Below are positions 60,117 through 64,000 of a stretch of DNA of 64,000 nucleotides, in pieces. The notes under the pieces were generated by a model. The model was not told the origin of the DNA. It did not search any database and saw nothing but the letters and a program-made list of their open reading frames with translations. The first letter of the stretch is position 1. Each line of letters begins with the position of its first letter. Both the position numbers and the translations under genes were made by a program. Source of the DNA: Thalassovita sp. (GTDB lineage Bacteria > Pseudomonadota > Alphaproteobacteria > Rhodobacterales > Rhodobacteraceae); NCBI GenBank assembly GCA_029212905.1, contig JARGPB010000001.1, positions 233,856-297,855 of the forward strand, in the 5' to 3' direction.

Positions 60117-61862
60117 TTATTTCGCCAGAACGTAGCTGCCGGGCGCGGGCTCAATCGGTTTGACCTTGCCCGGTTTGCGCGCAGGGACGGGCTCTTCTTG
60201 GTCATGCGCCTCCATCCAAGCGGTCCATTCTGGCCACCACGATCCTTTGTGCGCCTCGGCCCCGGCCAACCACTGCTGCGGATCCTCGGGGTAATCGTCG
60301 CGTGTCCAGTATCCATATTTAGGCCGGTCGGCGGGCGGGTTGATCACCCCCGCAATATGGCCCGAGCCACCCAGAACGAATTTCACCTCGCCCCCCAGCA
60401 ACCCGGTCGTCGGATAGATCGACGTCCACAGCGCGATATGGTCTTCCTTGGTGGCAAGAACAAAAGTGGGGATGGTGATCTTGCTCAGGTCAATCGGCGT
60501 GCCGTCGATAACGATCTTACCCGGCTCGCGCAGGCCGTTCTCGATATACACTTTTTCCAGATACCATAGCAGCATCGCTGCCGGCAGGCGCGTACTGTCG
60601 GCGTTCCAGAACAACAGATCGAACGCCGGGGACTTTTTACCCATCAGATAGTTCATCACGTGGAATGACCAGACCAGATCGTTTTCACGGATCATCGAGA
60701 ACATATCCTGGAGGTGGTAATTCTCCAGATAGCCCTTTTCCTTCATATGAGCGCGCAAAGCGACCAGCCGGTCCCTGTCAATGAAAACGCCGATTTCCCC
60801 GACATCCGTGAAATCCACCATGGTCGCCAACGTGGTCGCCGTCACGACCCGCTCGTCCCCGCGTGCAGCCAGCAGCGCCAACGTGGCTGTCACCAGAATG
60901 CCGCCGATACAGAAACCCAGAATGTCGAATTTTTCCTCGCCGGTGGCTTTCTGCATTACGTCCAGCGCGGTCAGCGGCCCCAGCTTCATATAGTCTTCGA
61001 AGCCCATTTCGGCGTGCTCTTCGGTCGGGTTGACCCAGGACACCAGGAACACGCTGTGGCCTTGTTCCAGCATATAGCGGACCAGGCTGTTTTCGGGGCG
61101 CATGTCAAAGATATAGTATTTGTTGATCCACGGCGGAACGAACAGTAGCGGGCGCTTTTTCTGAGTGGGGGTCAGCGGATCATATTGGATCAGCTGCATC
61201 AGCTCGTTTTGGTAAATCACCTTGCCGGGCGTGACCGCCAGATCCTTGCCGACCTCAAAGGCCGTCGGGTCGGTGATGCACATGTCCAGACGCCCTTCGC
61301 CGCGCTCAAGATCCTCGACCAGGTTGCGAAAACCGCTCAGGACGCTTTCGCCCTCGGTTTCAATCAGGGTTTCGCGGGCGGCGGGGTTCAGCAGCAGATT
61401 GTTGCTGGGGGCCAGCGCGCTAAGCATCTGACGGGTATAGAATTTGACACGCAGGGATTCTTTGCTGCCATCGGGCAGGTCGGCCAGGAATTTTTCGGTG
61501 GCGCGTTCGAGCGCCAGATGCGCGTCCCGCATACCGCGCGCATAGGGATCCGCCTCCCAACGCTTGTCTTTGAACCGCTTGTCCTTGGGCGCCTCGGCAT
61601 TGTTGATCCAGGCGTTCTGCCAGGCCTTCATCCAATCGGTCCAGTACGATTGCATATACTCGGCCGCCTTAAGAGGATCCTGCATCAGTTCGGGCAGTGT
61701 TTTCAAATAGGCGTCGGCCACCGATTTAAAATCGACAATCGAGAATTCCTCGCCCGTTGCCTTGGCGGCGGCGGTCTCGGTACTGCGTTGCATCACGGCC
61801 TGGGTTCGGCTCATCAATTCAGCCCATTCACTGGTCTGAGACTGCAGTTTTTCGATTTCCAT
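60117..61862 (-). CDS. phaC: class I poly(3-hydroxyalkanoate) synthase PhaC
   Basis: Polymerises hydroxyacyl-CoA into storage polyester at the granule surface. 581 residues from the ATG at 61862, where GGAGG lies nine bases upstream. The lipase-like box is ILGFCIGGILVT with the catalytic cysteine; the aspartate and histidine lie in ATKEDHIALWTS and LGGSGHIAGVINPP. RPLLFVPPWINKYYIFDM and the class I N-terminal domain are present. No phasin or phaR gene is adjacent in this window. Confidence 0.96.
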   Translation of the reverse strand: MEIEKLQSQTSEWAELMSRTQAVMQRSTETAAAKATGEEFSIVDFKSVADAYLKTLPELMQDPLKAAEYMQSYWTDWMKAWQNAWINNAEAPKDKRFKDKRWEADPYARGMRDAHLALERATEKFLADLPDGSKESLRVKFYTRQMLSALAPSNNLLLNPAARETLIETEGESVLSGFRNLVEDLERGEGRLDMCITDPTAFEVGKDLAVTPGKVIYQNELMQLIQYDPLTPTQKKRPLLFVPPWINKYYIFDMRPENSLVRYMLEQGHSVFLVSWVNPTEEHAEMGFEDYMKLGPLTALDVMQKATGEEKFDILGFCIGGILVTATLALLAARGDERVVTATTLATMVDFTDVGEIGVFIDRDRLVALRAHMKEKGYLENYHLQDMFSMIRENDLVWSFHVMNYLMGKKSPAFDLLFWNADSTRLPAAMLLWYLEKVYIENGLREPGKIVIDGTPIDLSKITIPTFVLATKEDHIALWTSIYPTTGLLGGEVKFVLGGSGHIAGVINPPADRPKYGYWTRDDYPEDPQQWLAGAEAHKGSWWPEWTAWMEAHDQEEPVPARKPGKVKPIEPAPGSYVLAK

Positions 61863-62067
61863 AAAGCTGTCCTCCCTTATGTATTTTTTAGTATTCTTTT
61901 TGTGCCGGGCGGCCAAAAACCCGCCAGCATTTCCTCCATCGTGTTTCATTCCGGCAAGAGAGGCAAGCGTGCTCACGGCCCAAAAAGCAATTCATGGGCT
62001 AACACATGCCCTACGTCATCAACCCTACGCATGCGCATGGAAAAAAGAGGAATTTCAGGGGGAAAGC
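61863..62067. other. phaC upstream region
   Basis: About 200 bases between phaC and the dehydrogenase terminator. Read leftward, GAATACTAAAAAATACATAA near 61877-61896 is AT-rich and close to the start, a likely promoter zone. No gene is seen. Confidence 0.4.
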
Positions 62068-62092
62068 CCCGGCCCTCAAGGTCAGGGCCGGG
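62068..62092 (-). terminator. hairpin after the acyl-CoA dehydrogenase gene
   Basis: CCCGGCCCT (62068-62076) and AGGGCCGGG (62084-62092) form a 9-bp perfect stem with loop CAAGGTC, 12 bases past the dehydrogenase stop. Only a short T run follows on the - strand. Confidence 0.65.
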
Positions 62093-62103
62093 ACAGATCG
62101 CGA

Positions 62104-63891
62104 TCAGGCGGATACGCCAAAGTCAGCTGCTTGCAGGGTCAGCACCGACGCCGCCCCCTGGGTCGCGATCGTCTGTAGTCCACGCGCCTGCGGGAACACA
62201 TTCGTCATATAGAAAACCACGGTATTCAGGCGCGCCCGAGCAGGTGCCCCCCCCTGCCCTTTGGCCAGCCGTTGTGCCGTACTCAGGGCGCTGTCGCACA
62301 TCGCCCAAGCCCCCAGCGCTATGCCAAGCAATTCAAGGATCGTGACAGCCGCCGCCTGCGGTTCATGGCCATTCTGGGCCAGAAGCCACGCGGTTGTTTC
62401 CTCTATCATCAGCGCCGCGTCTGTTACCTGCGCCGTCAGTGCCGCCCAGTCGAGCTCGGCACCGGTCTGCTCGGACATAGCCTGGGCCGTGGCACGAATT
62501 TCAGCGGTCAGTTCAGCCGCCGCCGCACCGCCATCGCGCATGATTTTTCGCCCGATCAGGTCGAGTGCCTGAATGGCTGTGGTTCCTTCATAGATCGTGG
62601 TGATCCGGGCATCCCGCAAATGCTGCGCAGCGCCAGCTTCTTCGACAAATCCCATGCCGCCATGTACCTGCACCCCCAAAGAGGCCACCTGCACGCTCGG
62701 CTCGGTCGACTAGCCTTTGGCGACTGGGATCAGCAAATCCACGCGGCGCTGGTGATACGCGCGGATGTCGGCATCCGTTGCCCTCTGCGCATAATCCAGC
62801 GACCGCGCCGCCCGATAGGCCAATATCCGGGCCGCCTGCGTACGAGAGGTCATCAGCCCCAGCATTCGGCGCACGTCAGGATGTCCCATGATCGTCGGGG
62901 CAGCCCCTTCGGGGGTGCCGCCCTGGGTGCGCTCCATCGCATAGGAAATTGCGTGCTGCGTGGCATGTTCAGCAATGCCAATCCCCTGAAGGCCGACATT
63001 CAGACGCGCGTTGTTCATCATCGCGAACATGTACTGCAACCCCTTGTTCGGCGCGCCCACCAGATAACCAACCGCGCCGCCATTGTCGCCAAAGGCCAGG
63101 GTACACGTCAGGCTGGCGTGGATACCCAGCTTGTGTTCGATGGACACGCAACGCACATCATTGCGCGCGCCCAAAGACCCGTCCGCATTCACCAGGAATT
63201 TCGGCACCACAAAAAGAGAGATCCCCTTCACCCCTTCTGGTGCATCAGGCAAACGCGCCAGAACCAGATGGATGATGTTCCCGGCCATGTCATGTTCACC
63301 GTAAGTGATGAAGATTTTCTGACCGGACACGAGGAAATGATCGTCTTTCGGCTCTGCTTTGGACCGGATCGCCGCCAAATCCGAACCCGCCTGAGGCTTG
63401 GTCAGGTTCATCGTTCCAGTCCATTCCCCAGTCACCAGCTTCGGCAGATAGGTCTCTTTCAGCTCATCCGAGGCATAGCCCTCGATCGCCTCAATCGCGC
63501 CCTGCGTCAGCATAGGGCACAGCTGAAACGAGGCATTTGCACCCTGAAACATCTCTTGAATACAAGCGCTTACGACCTGTGGCAGCCCCATGCCACCATG
63601 ACCTGGCGCGGCAGTCGAGCTATTCCAACCCATTTCGACAATCTGACCATAGGCCTCTGACCATCCCTTTGGGGTGGTCACAGCCCCGTCGTCGAACCCC
63701 AGGCCTTCTTGGTCGCCAGTGGCATTCAGAGGGGACAGTACCTGACCGGCGAATTTCGCGGCCTCCTCCAGAATGGCGGCGACCATATCAGGCGTCGCGT
63801 CTTCCAGACCCGGCAGTGTTGCGATGTCCTCGAGGCCACACAGGTCTTCCAGGATGAACTGCATTTCCTCTAACCGCGCGGAATAGGTCAT
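62104..63891 (-). pseudogene. acyl-CoA dehydrogenase (DmdC-like, long form) interrupted by one in-frame TAG
   Basis: A 595-codon frame from the ATG at 63891 to 62104 is continuous except for TAG at 62712-62710. Before it lie the dehydrogenase N-terminal and flavin parts (GTMNLTKPQAGSDLAAI, FITYGEHDMAGNI). After it, in the same frame, come QVASLGVQVHGGMGFVEEAG and RDARITTIYEGTTAIQA, the last third with the catalytic-base region. The codon lies in VAKG-stop-STEP, where relatives are expected to have Trp-Ser-Thr, so TGG to TAG is the simplest explanation. The start overlaps the etfA stop (ATGA). The long form acts on substrates such as methylmercaptopropionyl-CoA; the exact one is unknown. A base-calling error is possible. 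Confidence 0.85.
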
Positions 63892-64000
63892 GCGCTGGCT
63901 CCTATCAGTTTTTCTGTCAGTTCTGGAATTGCCTCGAAGAGGTCTGCGACGAGGCCGTAGTCTGCGACCTGGAAGATTGGGGCCTCTTCGTCCTTGTTGA
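63888..64000 (-). CDS. etfA: electron transfer flavoprotein alpha subunit, 3' end (partial)
   Basis: The last 36 codons of a gene continuing beyond the window read NKDEEAPIFQVADYGLVADL and then LFEAIPELTEKLIGASA before TGA. This is the conserved C-terminus of EtfA, which passes electrons from acyl-CoA dehydrogenases to the quinone pool. Its stop overlaps the dehydrogenase start, so the enzyme and its electron acceptor are coupled. Confidence 0.85.
   Translation of the reverse strand, partial: NKDEEAPIFQVADYGLVADLFEAIPELTEKLIGASA

Noticed and set aside
62272..63660. Rightward frame opposite the acyl-CoA dehydrogenase
   Set aside because: Antisense to a recognised enzyme gene with conserved motifs on the other strand.

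Overview
The window looks like chromosomal DNA from a marine alphaproteobacterium of the Rhodobacterales (Roseobacter group). The grounds are high GC, the CtrA/SciP/ChpT cell-cycle proteins, ornithine-lipid genes olsBA, a class I PHA synthase, a LuxI-type synthase, TRAP transport, and a perfect alphaproteobacterial-type LexA box. The species cannot be named from the sequence alone.

Layout. 0.15-8 kb: tRNA modification (trmFO, gluQ), hisI, an IscU-like scaffold, an unlisted 40-residue membrane peptide behind a perfect GAAC-N7-GAAC box, then recG-ligA. 8-13 kb: ctrA with CtrA-like boxes, sciP, mnmA, olsBA, a DUF3553 protein and chpT. 13-18 kb: proA-proB-obgE, a GNAT acetyltransferase with a coupled small gene, and rpmA/rplU with a recognisable promoter. 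18-25 kb: two DUF2059 proteins, tRNA-Ser(CGA) with a 19-bp perfect terminator hairpin, a signalling group (hybrid kinase, exported SUOX-like protein, NarL-type regulator) and glk.

25-30.6 kb is an accessory island of lower GC and decayed genes. It holds a reading frame broken only by TGA codons, an IS66-family element with exact 8-bp target duplications but broken genes, and a frameshifted zinc-ribbon transposase-like gene. Related palindromic hairpins lie at both borders.

30.6-45 kb returns to core genes: one-carbon metabolism (virulence-factor-like protein, MetF-like, methyltetrahydrofolate methyltransferase), ppx, lysE, rlmE, and an acetate-linked block (membrane exonuclease, DUF294/CBS protein, sodium:solute symporter with DUF4212 subunit, adk, acs). 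45-51.7 kb: glycosyltransferase, enoyl-CoA hydratase, aroQ, a luxI homologue without a luxR beside it, and two histidine kinases plus a single-domain receiver. 51.7-57.9 kb: 5-oxoprolinase genes pxpA/C/B run together with a TRAP transporter and a divergent winged-helix regulator. 57.9-64 kb: chrA, a YbaK-type deacylase, a thioesterase, phaC, an acyl-CoA dehydrogenase split by one in-frame amber codon, and the 3' end of etfA.

The most notable points are the SOS-box-linked small membrane peptide (a possible SidA-like division inhibitor), the amber-interrupted dehydrogenase, the luxI/kinase cluster, and the fine structure of the island.
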